A stretch of DNA of 64,000 bases from Thuidium tamariscinum (Eukaryota; Streptophyta; Bryopsida; Hypnales; Thuidiaceae), in contig OX344749.2 in assembly GCA_947034885.2 (NCBI GenBank), forward strand, positions 45,909,682 through 45,973,681, read 5' to 3'. Below the pieces are notes generated by a model. That model did not search any database. It saw nothing but the letters and a program-made list of their open reading frames with translations, and was not told the origin of the DNA. Each line of letters opens with the position of its first letter. Position 1 is the stretch's first letter. Shown piece after piece: positions 52,316 through 61,372 of this stretch. The position numbers and the translations under genes are program-made.

Positions 52316-52965
52316 TATCCCCGACTCAAGGATACTGACCGCACAGAATTGTTTTGACGGTATCCTCGACTCGAGGATAAATGACCTTGCAGACCAAACT
52401 TCTCACCTAAAGAAGTTCTAAACAATAATCTTATTCGTTTGAAAACGTCAGTATTTCAAGTACATCTATTGTAAAGAATTGCATTATTATCCCCGAGTCG
52501 ACGATAATATAACATGGATGAGTCGCAACAGATTTAAGCGACACTCCAAAATAAGACAGTAGTCCTGGATCCACGTCCAGTTGTGTACTCTAGAACATAG
52601 TGCATTGCAGAGGTTGATGTAACCATCTTACATGTGAACGAGTAAAGAATCTGGGACTTATCGTCGAGTCGACGATGAATATGATAGGAAGACTGATATA
52701 CAATATCCAGTTCAATGTTCTAGAGAGATTTTTGTGTCATAAATAATAGATCTCCTATTCATGCTTCAAATGTAGCATGAAGCGTCGTAGGTCTTTACAT
52801 GATAAAACATAAATAATATTCAGTTCGTTTACGGTCCCGTCATTTAAAAGACTTTAGATTACAACCAATTAAAATACGCATACAATATTCTGAGGTTTGT
52901 CTCATCGTCTCCGTAAACATGTACACGAATTCTTCCTCACAGAATTTATCATCGACTCGACGATA
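52316..52965. repeat. Five 19-bp GANTC palindromes in the leader intron of the large plus-strand gene
   Basis: Sites at 52,316, 52,361, 52,488, 52,659 and 52,947. The copy at 52,361-52,379 is identical to the perfect copy at 44,923. They lie 130-779 bp before the ATG at 53,095 and mirror the five sites before the divergent DUF7869-like gene. Confidence 0.85.
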
Positions 52966-53094
52966 AGTATGTATACATGTACTGTGAAATTCAATATTGT
53001 CATAGAATCAGCACCCTACCCTCTCAAAGTAGAGAACTCTGTATCAGTTATGTGTAATGTAACTATCCTATTCTTTGTGTGAACAGGATTCCGG

Positions 53095-56000
53095 ATGGAG
53101 GTATCCGATGGATATGACTACTCCGTCACGAGACATCACCTTGACCCGTTTGCCAACCCACTAGTGGATGAGCCGTTCATCACTGACATGGAGGAAACAT
53201 ACGGGTCGCTTTGGCAGTTCAAAGCTCATATTGCTGCATGGAGTTTTGGAGTGAACCGGTTCAAAAACTATGTGTACCTTAGATACCATGTTCAGGGTAC
53301 CAGAAACTGCATGGTTTGGAATTTGAAAGAGAAGGTGACCTTGATCAAAGAGCATCAACAAAACTATGTTGTCATCGTTCTTCGTGAAGTAGACGAAGTT
53401 GGGAAGTCTAGAGACCACTCTCACTCCATTGTCATGAATGTTCTTTCCGATCACGGGAAGTTTGATTTGGAGAATCTGATGGCTTTCTTGGAGGGATCAA
53501 AGATGGAGTCTCTGAATGAACAGTTTGTGAGATCAGGGTATGTCCCATGGAAAGTTGGTACAGCAAAATCTAATGCTACAAGATTGGGGCTTATATTTCA
53601 AACGCTAGATCGATACGCATTAGAGAACGTGGAAGTCCGTCCGACTGTTGGTGGAAGTGCTTCGAGAGAACGTAGAGTGGAGTCAGAAACGCGTTCAACG
53701 GAGCCTCCTGTCCGAAACGTATCTATAGGGACACGGGTGGTTCAAGGACAGACGAGATCAGAGCCAAAGAAGCGAGGCAACCCCCCTCCTCAGGAGGGGC
53801 AAATGTCCAAAAAACGGAAGAAAAGTATTACAGGGACAGCGGCTGCAGGCAGCTTCGGGTCAGCATTGACGACAGTAACAACCGCGCCTTCATCGTCTAC
53901 AGCGGACGTGCTGGACCATGAAAAAATTGCTGAGATTCAGAAGTCATTCTGGGCTGAGCACAAGAGGTGTTTTCTGTTTGACGAGGAACCCATGAAGGTA
54001 GACATAAAGCAGTGTATCATGGCATCACCTGAGTTTGTCATTCGTACATTGCAACGGGATATAGTGGACTCCGTTAAGAAAGAGCTGATTCAGCTAATTG
54101 ATGTGAAGCAGCGGCAAAAAGTTTGTCTTACACCTGTTGACAAAGATAGTCAATTGCTCAAACGGAAGCCCGTGAAGTGGGAGGAAATTAAAAACGGTAA
54201 ATTTATGATCATCAACGGGCAGCACAGCGTGACAGCGTCACAGGAACTCCAGAAGGGGGGATGTGGGGAGGCGAGGAGAGTGGAACTTCAGACCTGGGAT
54301 GCGTATATCATTTGGACCGTTGACCATAACAAGCTCAGGAGTATCTCGAAGTTCTACAACATCACTAATCACTTAGATCACGCTCAACCCAATTGGGGTA
54401 ATCAAATGATCAGTTGTCGGAAAATTTGGGAGACTTACGACCGCCCGACCGACGATGGCGCTGATTCTGTGAAGAGAAAAAATAATTCAGTATACGACCT
54501 ACCCAATTATAAGGTAATGGTGTGCATCTCTTTATCCCCGATTCGACGATAAAACGTTAGGTTTGGCTCCTGTGTTACGTGTTGTAATAGTTCATGATGC
54601 TTTCATCATAATGTCTGAGACAATTAGAAATGTTTACTAATTACTTCCAGTGTTCTTATCGTCGACTCGGTGATAACTTTGAAACAATGCATCCATGAAT
54701 TCTCACAGGTTTAATAATTTTCTTTGCAGAAATTTGCGGATGCAGTGATCGAGAGGTTCCAGAACATCAATCCCGAGAGGGATGGTTCTTCAATAAGCGG
54801 TACTTCAGATCTGAAGCCTAAGATCCAGATCATCACTTTGCGTGATGAATTATGGACAGACTGGGAGACTTTTTTGACAAAGTACCCCATCGGTGAAATG
54901 ATGGACCCTTATGCATTGAAGTTGTACAAAGATGTGAAAGGCTTCAAAATGAAGAACGTCGCACTCAAGCGAGAGTTCTTCAAGCATTTTGGTCATTTCA
55001 TAGACAATGACTACGGAGTCAACACGCAACATCTTGTTGGTGCAACACCAGGACGAAAGGCTGTGTATCCGAAAGTTTCAGTGAAAGGGAACACATACCT
55101 GGTTCCAGACAACATGACCCACCGGGATTGGGTGGATCGGAGGAAGCGGAAGAAAATTGTGATCCAGGAGTTGATGGCAGTTAATCCTGCCCTTCATCTC
55201 TTCGACAGTAACCTGGATGTTGTATACGAGACATGGAAATCCTGGAAGGAGAGGCACAAATTTTCATCAGCCACATGGGATTTTCTCACTACGTACCCGC
55301 CTGCCGACTACTTCAAGAAGCGACTCCGTAACGACGCCTGGTTGAAGAGAGCAAAGGACTTGGGAAAACAATTTCCACAAGTTCTTTATATGTTCAACAG
55401 GTTCATGAAGCTGAAGTACCAGCTGCCTGAACCTGTCGAAGGAGTGGCAATTCGAGCATTCGATGTGAATGCAAGAGCGTTTGTGAAGGACTCCACGTAT
55501 CGGTACGTCAGCCGAGAGGTTAATCTCGTTGTTCTGGATGTGCGAGAGATGCCGAGAGCCAGTGCTACGAAAAGCGGTTCTCCCATCAACCCGTTTCTCA
55601 ATTTTCTTCACTCCAAACTTGAGCCACGAATGATAGAGGCGAACGTCTGGCTTTTCATTTTAAGTGATCGGGAGGACGCAAAGGCTGCAAATACCTTTGC
55701 AACGAATAAGATGGTCACGTACGACCGGATTATGTCGAGGTACATTCCTAGCAGAGCAGAGTTGCTAGACAATGTAAGCAACCGAAACACTGCTCCAGAG
55801 GTACCACTCCTCTTCCTCTTCAGAAAAGGAAACAAGTTCGCAACTAGTGCACGTGAGCTGTTGAAGACAAAGTACCAAACGTCTGTCACAAATGTGTACT
55901 ACTGGGACTGGGGGCGTAACACGGAGGCTAAGTGGAGAATCGAACCAACAGAACTTCGGATGGAGTTTTATCTAGAGATTCTTCAAACCTTCGCAAAGCC

Positions 56001-57955
56001 CGATGACAACGTTCTTGGCATTTACACTGGAGCAAAGTTTATGCTGGCCTCAAAGGTAATTCGCGACACCCGAAATCATCCTCGACTCGGTGATACCATG
56101 CACCTAACTGTAATACTTGTGTAAATTGTTTATTTTTGTCTGCATGGAATGTCTTTTATCATCGACTCGATGATGTATGTTGCACTGGTACTTACCTTAC
56201 GACTTGGTGGTTGTCCAGATGTTTGGGGCGTATTTTTATGGGTTCGTCGCAAAAGGAGAGGTAGAACAATATCTTAAAATTGCGGACTTGGGCAAGAAGT
56301 TGGATAGAAACGACTTCATGTTCTCAAATTCCCCATACACAATGGAGTACGAGAAGCCTACTCATCCTGAATCGGAAGAGGACCGGTTGAACTCGCCTGC
56401 GTCTCCACCCATGACTCTTGTTTCACCCGTGCATGTCAATCCACTTCCCCCAACGAGAGCGGGAACGTCTGAACCTCATGTGGCCTCTGACTCCGTCGTT
56501 CTCGGTATTGACGAGTATGGAACAAACACGTTCCAAGTTTATACGTGGATGACTGTTCCAGCGGTGATTGCAGGAGCCGCTGACTCTGACGTGCAAGAAG
56601 CTGGCGATACACGGGTGCAAATCGTGGACCTTGATGCGTCTCCAAAAACACCATCTAACACTGTCACTGCTTTGAATTCATCATTTGAGATAGATGAAGG
56701 GATGGAAACTGATTCCGAGTTTGAGAGACAGAGAGCTGAGCATGGGGGACAGATTGACAATGAAGATGAAGATGAGTTGGGTTTTGGGGGGGAAGAGGAC
56801 CTCTTCATGAGGGAGAATGTCGCGGACGATGGCTTGCGTTTAGGGGGAGAGGGAGACGCCTCCATGAGGGACAATGCGTCGGATGAGGACGTTGTCGTAG
56901 AACATGCGTCGCCAGTGATTCCCAGAGATGCTGTTGACAAGGATGGGAAGCCGTTGTTTTACAACTTCGGTAGTGACGACGATCCACTGGACCATCCTCA
57001 CGAGTCAGATCATGATGACGAAGACCATGACGGGGCTCCTACGGTGAAAGAGTTGAAACCTCTACTGACCCCTGGAGGCAAAGTCATCAAAGTGGAGAAG
57101 GATCACTGGAAGGAAGAGGAAGCGAAGCGCGTGAGAAGAATAGCTCGAAATGCAGAGAGAGAAGCAAAAGACCAAGCACTCGCCGCTGCAAATGCTAAAA
57201 TCATCGAGGTGGAGCGGGAGTCGCAGGTGAGGATGTCTTCACTTTCCATCGAAGTGCAGGAATTGAAACAGTTGATCCAAACTCAACTGAGTCAGCAAAT
57301 GCCCATTGCGCCCTCGCAATTACCGTTGCCACCACCGGCAGCATCTTTGCAACCTAGTCCTGCTGTAGTTCAGCATCTCGTCTCTGGGCTTCCTCGAGTC
57401 GAGGATGATGACCACGTGACCTCTTTGGCGAACGACGAGGTGGTCGCGTGCACCCCTGCTTCTCAACTGAGCTTGAGTGTAGCATCTCCAGAAGTGGGTG
57501 CCTTCGAGGTTTCCATCCTTGAGTCTCGGCGGACGCCAGCAGAAGACACTAAGGAGTATCATCGAGTCGACGATACTCTTGAAAAGACTTCTGGAAACCA
57601 ATCCGGTTCAGAGAACACCCCCCAATGTCAAGTGTCAGAGCAGGTGGATGTTCCCGTGGAATTGACTTCTTCTATGTATGAGGAGGAAAGAGTGGACTAT
57701 GGCGACAATGAGGCCCATGACAACGTTCCTGAGGAAGACGAATTGCGAGCTCTTACTGCGGCAGTTGAATCAGAGCCTGTACCCCAACCAACTGATTCAG
57801 TGCAGGTACAGTCTTCTAACCTTTACAATATCAATTAACTGTCAACATTTTAAAGTCGTATTGTCCTCTAATAACCCCTATTTAGTATTGGGAAGGGAGT
57901 TGCAAATCTCATTCCTATTATTGCTGTCTTACAGGAGCGGGTCGTCACTCCTTGA
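53095..57955 (+). CDS. ~1,450-aa protein with DGQHR/ParB-like motif and degenerate N6/N4-methyltransferase-like region
   Basis: Coding segments 53,095-54,513, 54,730-56,055, 56,219-57,805 and 57,935-57,955 join at phase 0 through good GT-AG sites, giving 473+442+529+6 residues. Residues 1-190 are unrecognised. A basic, low-complexity linker follows (SKKRKKS). FMIINGQHSVTASQEL around 370-385 resembles the DGQHR/ParB-type NGQHR motif, with a following ARRVELQ...KFYNITNH region. At 863-945, YYWDWGR, EPTELRMEFYLEILQTFAKP and DDNVLGIYTG, then the next exon's FGAYFYGFVAKGEVEQYLKI, resemble the end of N6/N4 DNA methylases (KP.EL...FS.PGD.VLDPF.G...A...R..G.E). The Asp-Pro-Pro-Tyr and VLDPF residues are not kept, so activity is uncertain. 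The tail is acidic with a coiled-coil-like Glu/Arg/Lys stretch (~1,200-1,270). The last short exon is the least certain part: skipping it would join the FCP1-like frame in phase. An AATAAA lies at 58,079. Confidence 0.7.
54533..54675. repeat. Pair of GANTC palindromes near both ends of one intron
   Basis: The intron is 54,514-54,729. Palindromes at 54,533-54,551 (GATTC centre) and 54,657-54,675 begin 19 nt after the donor and end 54 nt before the acceptor, separated by 105 nt. The two could pair with each other in RNA or DNA. Confidence 0.8.
56077..56175. repeat. Second intron with a pair of GANTC palindromes near both ends
   Basis: The intron is 56,056-56,218. Palindromes at 56,077-56,095 and 56,157-56,175 start 21 nt after the donor and end 43 nt before the acceptor. 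The arrangement is the same as in the previous intron. Confidence 0.8.
57389..57575. repeat. Two GANTC palindromes inside a coding exon
   Basis: Sites 57,389-57,407 (core TCCTCGAGTCGAGGATG) and 57,557-57,575 (TATCATCGAGTCGACGATA) are translated as LPRVEDD and YHRVDDT. Both are in the same reading phase, and the frame stays open across them. Confidence 0.8.
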
Positions 57956-58078
57956 TTGCCTGGCGCTGACGGAGAACCCGTCTGCGGCGGACAAGTTGTA
58001 CTATAGTATAGAGTAGAACTCTCGAATTGTATAGTTTTGGCGGCTGAAGAAATTTTGAAATGTATCTAAAGCCATGTG

Positions 58079-58084
58079 AATAAA
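58079..58084 (+). terminator. Polyadenylation signal AATAAA
   Basis: AATAAA lies 124 bp after the stop at 57,953-57,955, in an AT-rich stretch. Suitable for the end of the large gene's mRNA. Confidence 0.45.
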
Positions 58085-58347
58085 AATATATACTTCACTA
58101 TATTCAAAGTGTGCGTTGCCTAATTGCATTCTTTTGTCCATGTTTTTTGGTTCAGCTTGAGAAAAATGTAAGCTTGCATCGCCCACTATCCAAAAAAGCA
58201 CTTCCTACTGGGAGGGCGCAGTCGAGTAGAGAATTACAATGCGTGGCTTCGCACTCTACCTTTACCAGTTCCGCATGTAACCAGGTAACTCCAAAGTCTT
58301 TGTTGTCCTGCTTTAATCAGGTAGGATCGGAGGGGCGAAGAGAGGTC

Positions 58348-59148
58348 ATGCGGAGGATAGACCGTCCTATGATGCCTCTGCCAAGGAGGAAATGGCTGAA
58401 CATTGTCTTCGACCTGAACGGGGTGTTGTGCCACACCACATTGAAGTCCTACGGCGACAAATTCAAACCGTACAGACTCGAAGACAATGTTCTGAGCCAT
58501 CGGAACCCCACAATCATCGGCCAGAAGGCGGTGTTCGCGCGACAGAACGTCGCCGAATTTCTCCGACACGTTTCGGAGATAGCCAATAAAATCGTAGTGT
58601 GGTCGTCCATGGCCAAGCGGAACGCGGAACCGATCGCGGAATTCTTGTTCCGGGGGTGCAGACCGCCCTACAATGTCTTAGGCCAGGAGCAATGCACGAA
58701 AATAGAAATCGCTCCTGGCAAATTCTTTCGTTGGGGGAAGTCGCCCCTGTTCATGAAATTCCTCGAGGGCGATCTCATGGGCACTGACAATCAGGGCGCG
58801 TCGTTCTTTGCGCACGACACCATTCTTATTGATGACTCTCCCGAAAAGAATGTCCTCAATGTGAGTGGCAACACGCTCCTTCTGGAGTCGTGGACCCACG
58901 ATATGCGTAGGGACGACGTACTTATGGGGCAGCTCCTGCCGTGGATCCGCCGACTCCATTTGGAGTGCGACCCGGAGGGGCAGTTGCTCGAATACGTCGA
59001 CGACAATCGGATCGGCGTCAATCCGCTTGGCCGCGACGACGCCCACTATAAGGAAATAGTGGGAGCGATGAGGGAGTCCGCCGAGGTCATGGGGGCTCGA
59101 TTTGATAGCTTCAACACGGGCCTCATTGCACCGAGGCAGCGTCGTTAG
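58348..59148 (+). CDS. FCP1-like (NLI-interacting-factor type) HAD protein with altered catalytic motif
   Basis: From ATG 58,348 it encodes 266 aa. WLNIVFDLNGVLCHTT (D22-L-N24-G-V) is HAD motif I, where FCP1/SCP phosphatases have DLDxT; the second Asp is Asn here. KIVVWSSMAKRNAEPIAEFL fits motif II, and ILIDDSPEKNVLN (D162, D163) fits motif III. The spacing matches an FCP1 homology domain. The second Asp is the usual acid/base residue, so activity may be weak or lost, though plant relatives with DVNGxL or DLNGxL are, as far as I recall, common. The frame is open upstream to 58,111. An acceptor at 58,154-58,155 (GGTTCAG) would join the CAG end of the preceding gene at 57,805 in phase and give a fusion of about 1,774 aa. 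Function is probably protein dephosphorylation or binding; the substrate is unknown. Confidence 0.78.
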   Translation: MRRIDRPMMPLPRRKWLNIVFDLNGVLCHTTLKSYGDKFKPYRLEDNVLSHRNPTIIGQKAVFARQNVAEFLRHVSEIANKIVVWSSMAKRNAEPIAEFLFRGCRPPYNVLGQEQCTKIEIAPGKFFRWGKSPLFMKFLEGDLMGTDNQGASFFAHDTILIDDSPEKNVLNVSGNTLLLESWTHDMRRDDVLMGQLLPWIRRLHLECDPEGQLLEYVDDNRIGVNPLGRDDAHYKEIVGAMRESAEVMGARFDSFNTGLIAPRQRR

Positions 59149-59242
59149 TATTGGACTTTTTTGTAGTGGCGCGCATTCAGGGAGCACAGGCATATCGTAT
59201 AGTATCGTATCTTATTTTTTCATGTATGACATATTTTTTGTA

Positions 59243-59248
59243 AATAAA
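59243..59248 (+). terminator. Polyadenylation signal AATAAA
   Basis: AATAAA lies about 95 bp after the stop of the FCP1-like frame, in an AT-rich tail. Confidence 0.5.
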
Positions 59249-59529
59249 ATATATTCAGCTGTATGTATATCACATTACTTCGTTGTTTTGAAAGTTGTAT
59301 TCGATAAATGGATGCAAAATTTTACATGTGTCCATGTACTCATGGACAAAAATGCATGAAGGCCTTTTGAAATATGTAATCATTTCAGGTTGGAGCCTTT
59401 CGCCTCTTCGAAACACCAAAAAAACAGAAGCTTACAAGGAGCCTCCTCTCCTGATCAGAGAAGTCGCCGTCCACGAGATCAGAATCGGATGGAGGGAGTT
59501 GCGAAACGGCTCCCGTGTCTAAGCCCTAT

Positions 59530-60324
59530 ATGTTGCGTTCTGCTGCGGACGCGGAGTCCGCCGCCATAGACTTTAGCAAGGGAAATATCAATGATGGTGT
59601 TGTTGATAGTCCACCGAGTCGCACAGCGGGGAAGACTCTCGTCTGCTCGCCTTCGCCATTGAAACGGGCATCCTCGAGTCGAGGCCGGTCTTGGTCTCCG
59701 ACATCGCGAACAGATGCTGCAACAGTTCAAAAACTTGAACTGACGGTTGACAATGGTGGGCGACATCCTCGACTCGACGTTGAGGTTCCTCTCACTTCTC
59801 TGGTGCCCACCAGTCTCACCATTGGAGTAACGTCGACGGGTGGACCAACGGAGGGGATCAAGGTTCAACCTACCTTGTCTGATGGAGCTCTCCGCTTACC
59901 TCCAGTCAACAATATTTCAACTCGCCCTTCACGTTCCTCAAGGTCTGGAGGACCTAAACGTTTGCCATCGGCGGACAGTCTTTTTCGTCAACGAATTATT
60001 AGAGATCATCGGCGCTCTCTTGACGCCAAGTATACCGGAAATAGCGTTGCATGCATAGATAGTGTGAAATTGTTGGTGTCGGGGCCGCCACAACGAGAAT
60101 CTCAATCTCTTTCGACTTCGGGGACTTTCCAAAACACGTGCGAGTCAAAACGGAAAGCTAGTGATTGTCAAAGCGTGAGTGAGGGTGGTTCTCCGTACAA
60201 TGAAAGTGGGTTACAGCATCATTCTCGACGCAAGGATATCCTAAGAGGTCTTGCGAAGCTAAAAGCCATAAAGGCAGGGAAGGTAGTTTATGAAACCAAG
60301 AGTAATGTTTACGGAAGCCACTGA
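59530..60324 (+). CDS. Small basic Ser/Arg-rich protein, unknown function
   Basis: ATG at 59,530 (MLRSAADAESAAIDFSKGN) opens 264 codons to TGA 60,322-60,324. The frame is open up to 59,455, so a start in an upstream exon is possible. Composition is rich in Ser, Arg, Pro and Thr (SSSRGRSWSPTSR, STRPSRSSRSGGPKR) with a basic C-terminus (RRKDILRGLAKLKAIKAGK). No domain recognised. It contains two of the 19-bp palindromes. An AATAAA at 60,522 could end it. It is the gene closest to the right terminal repeat. Confidence 0.5.
   Translation: MLRSAADAESAAIDFSKGNINDGVVDSPPSRTAGKTLVCSPSPLKRASSSRGRSWSPTSRTDAATVQKLELTVDNGGRHPRLDVEVPLTSLVPTSLTIGVTSTGGPTEGIKVQPTLSDGALRLPPVNNISTRPSRSSRSGGPKRLPSADSLFRQRIIRDHRRSLDAKYTGNSVACIDSVKLLVSGPPQRESQSLSTSGTFQNTCESKRKASDCQSVSEGGSPYNESGLQHHSRRKDILRGLAKLKAIKAGKVVYETKSNVYGSH
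59669..59782. repeat. Two partial GANTC palindromes in the small basic protein frame
   Basis: Sites 59,669-59,687 (CATCCTCGAGTCGAGG, right arm degenerate) and 59,764-59,782 (CATCCTCGACTCGACG, right arm degenerate). Translated as ASSSRGR and HPRLDVE. The second is in the same reading phase as the two sites in the preceding gene. Confidence 0.65.
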
Positions 60325-60521
60325 AATTTTAGTAGTCCTATACTTACTATAAATAGATAAATTAAAATACGTAAAATTACCTAGACTAAGTACTTCATGT
60401 TAATTTTTCTGAGTACCCTACAGTGGACATAAACAACAGCGAAGAAGCTGAGGGTCTATGACTGTACATTGAAGGCCTCGTAAATGTATAAATATCTCCT
60501 TCGGCATTTTCATTGATTCAA

Positions 60522-60527
60522 AATAAA
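60522..60527 (+). terminator. Polyadenylation signal AATAAA
   Basis: AATAAATAAA cluster about 200 bp after the stop at 60,324 and about 180 bp before the right terminal repeat. Confidence 0.4.
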
Positions 60528-60707
60528 TAAAGAATGATCACCTTCTATACTATGCTTTGCTTCTCACTTGATTCAAGTCATTTGGAGGAACAGTTTGAAA
60601 ACTTTGAATCATCGTTGAAAGCCTTGTTGTATTTATCCTTGCATTCAACAACTATTTACAATGATTGAGAGTTTTAAACCAATTTTCAAAGTCTCATTAA
60701 TGCCATT

Positions 60708-60734
60708 TTGTCTCATTTTAACGAATAAGGCCTT
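60708..60734 (-). repeat. Right terminal inverted repeat (27 bp)
   Basis: Reverse complement of the left repeat, without mismatch. A subterminal copy of the same family, AGTCTCATTAATG, lies at about 60,689-60,702. AAAT follows at 60,735-60,738. Confidence 0.88.
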
Positions 60735-60904
60735 AAATTCTTATGAAAATGGTTGGCCAAAAGTGCTCAAGTACCATTGTAGCTACAAATGTCCAATGCT
60801 GCTTATGAACAAGGCCATGGCTGCTTAGACTTCAATTCTGAGTTCCTTACATAAGGACTGTCACTGCCGAAAGAAGAAAGTGCTGTATATCGTTGCTTAT
60901 TTGT

Positions 60905-61092
60905 ACTTGGTGGTGCTCGTTGTTCCTTTGTGGTGGTTATGTGATATCTGCAAGTGCTTGGTGGTGCTCATGGTTCCTTTGTGGTGGTTATGTGAACCTG
61001 GAAGTGCTTGGTGGTGCTCATGGTTCCTTTGTAGTGGTTATGTGATCCCTTTGTGGTTATGTGATACCTGCAAGTGCTTGGTGGTTTAGGGT
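60905..61092 (+). repeat. ~51 bp tandem repeat, three to four copies
   Basis: Units share 'cttggtggtgctcatggtt', 'cctttgtggtggttatgtga' and 'acctgcaagtg'. The third has an internal partial duplication. The 70-codon frame across it is a by-product of the repeat. Confidence 0.75.
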
Positions 61093-61372
61093 GGTGGTTA
61101 ATTGTGCTTTGTATTGCTTTAGTATTCCTTCCTGCTTATTTTGTAAGCACCTCCTTGCTATAACTGCTTCAGTCATAATGCATTGGTGCTTCTTGCTTGT
61201 TCCTTATGTGTGAGTGCTACACTCTTTTGGAAGTGCTTTATGACTCATTGTTGCTTATGTCCAGGGACGCAATCAAATTTGAAGCACTCAGATTTGGGGT
61301 CATGTGGATCCGAAGTGGATGTGATTTGGGGTCAATAGGATCCGATTAACGGGGAATGTAGCATACATACAG

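Larger units (their letters stand above)
41159..60734. mobile_element. Candidate ~19.6 kb composite DNA transposon bounded by 27-bp TIRs
   Basis: Perfect 27-bp inverted repeats at 41,159-41,185 and 60,708-60,734 enclose four coding units and all eighteen 19-bp GANTC palindromes found in the window. Short TTAAAWTGAGAC-type repeats are clustered just inside each end. The layout is a minus-strand DUF7869-like gene nearest the left end; a long non-coding centre; then, on the plus strand, a large ParB/methyltransferase-like gene, an FCP1-like gene and a small basic protein. The flanking exons join in compatible splice phase, as expected for insertion into an intron. I do not know a described superfamily with this gene set. 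Autonomy is doubtful, because the DUF7869-like frame has one stop. Confidence 0.72.

Noticed and set aside
41158-60735. A 28-bp version of the inverted repeats and a TA or TTA target duplication (Harbinger-like)
   Set aside because: The outer T/A could be part of either repeat or flank, and TAA/TTA do not repeat directly. AAAT is the longest direct match, but AT-rich flanks keep this uncertain.
60880-61089. A 69-codon frame with repeated Val/Trp/Leu
   Set aside because: It is a translation of the ~51 bp tandem repeat.
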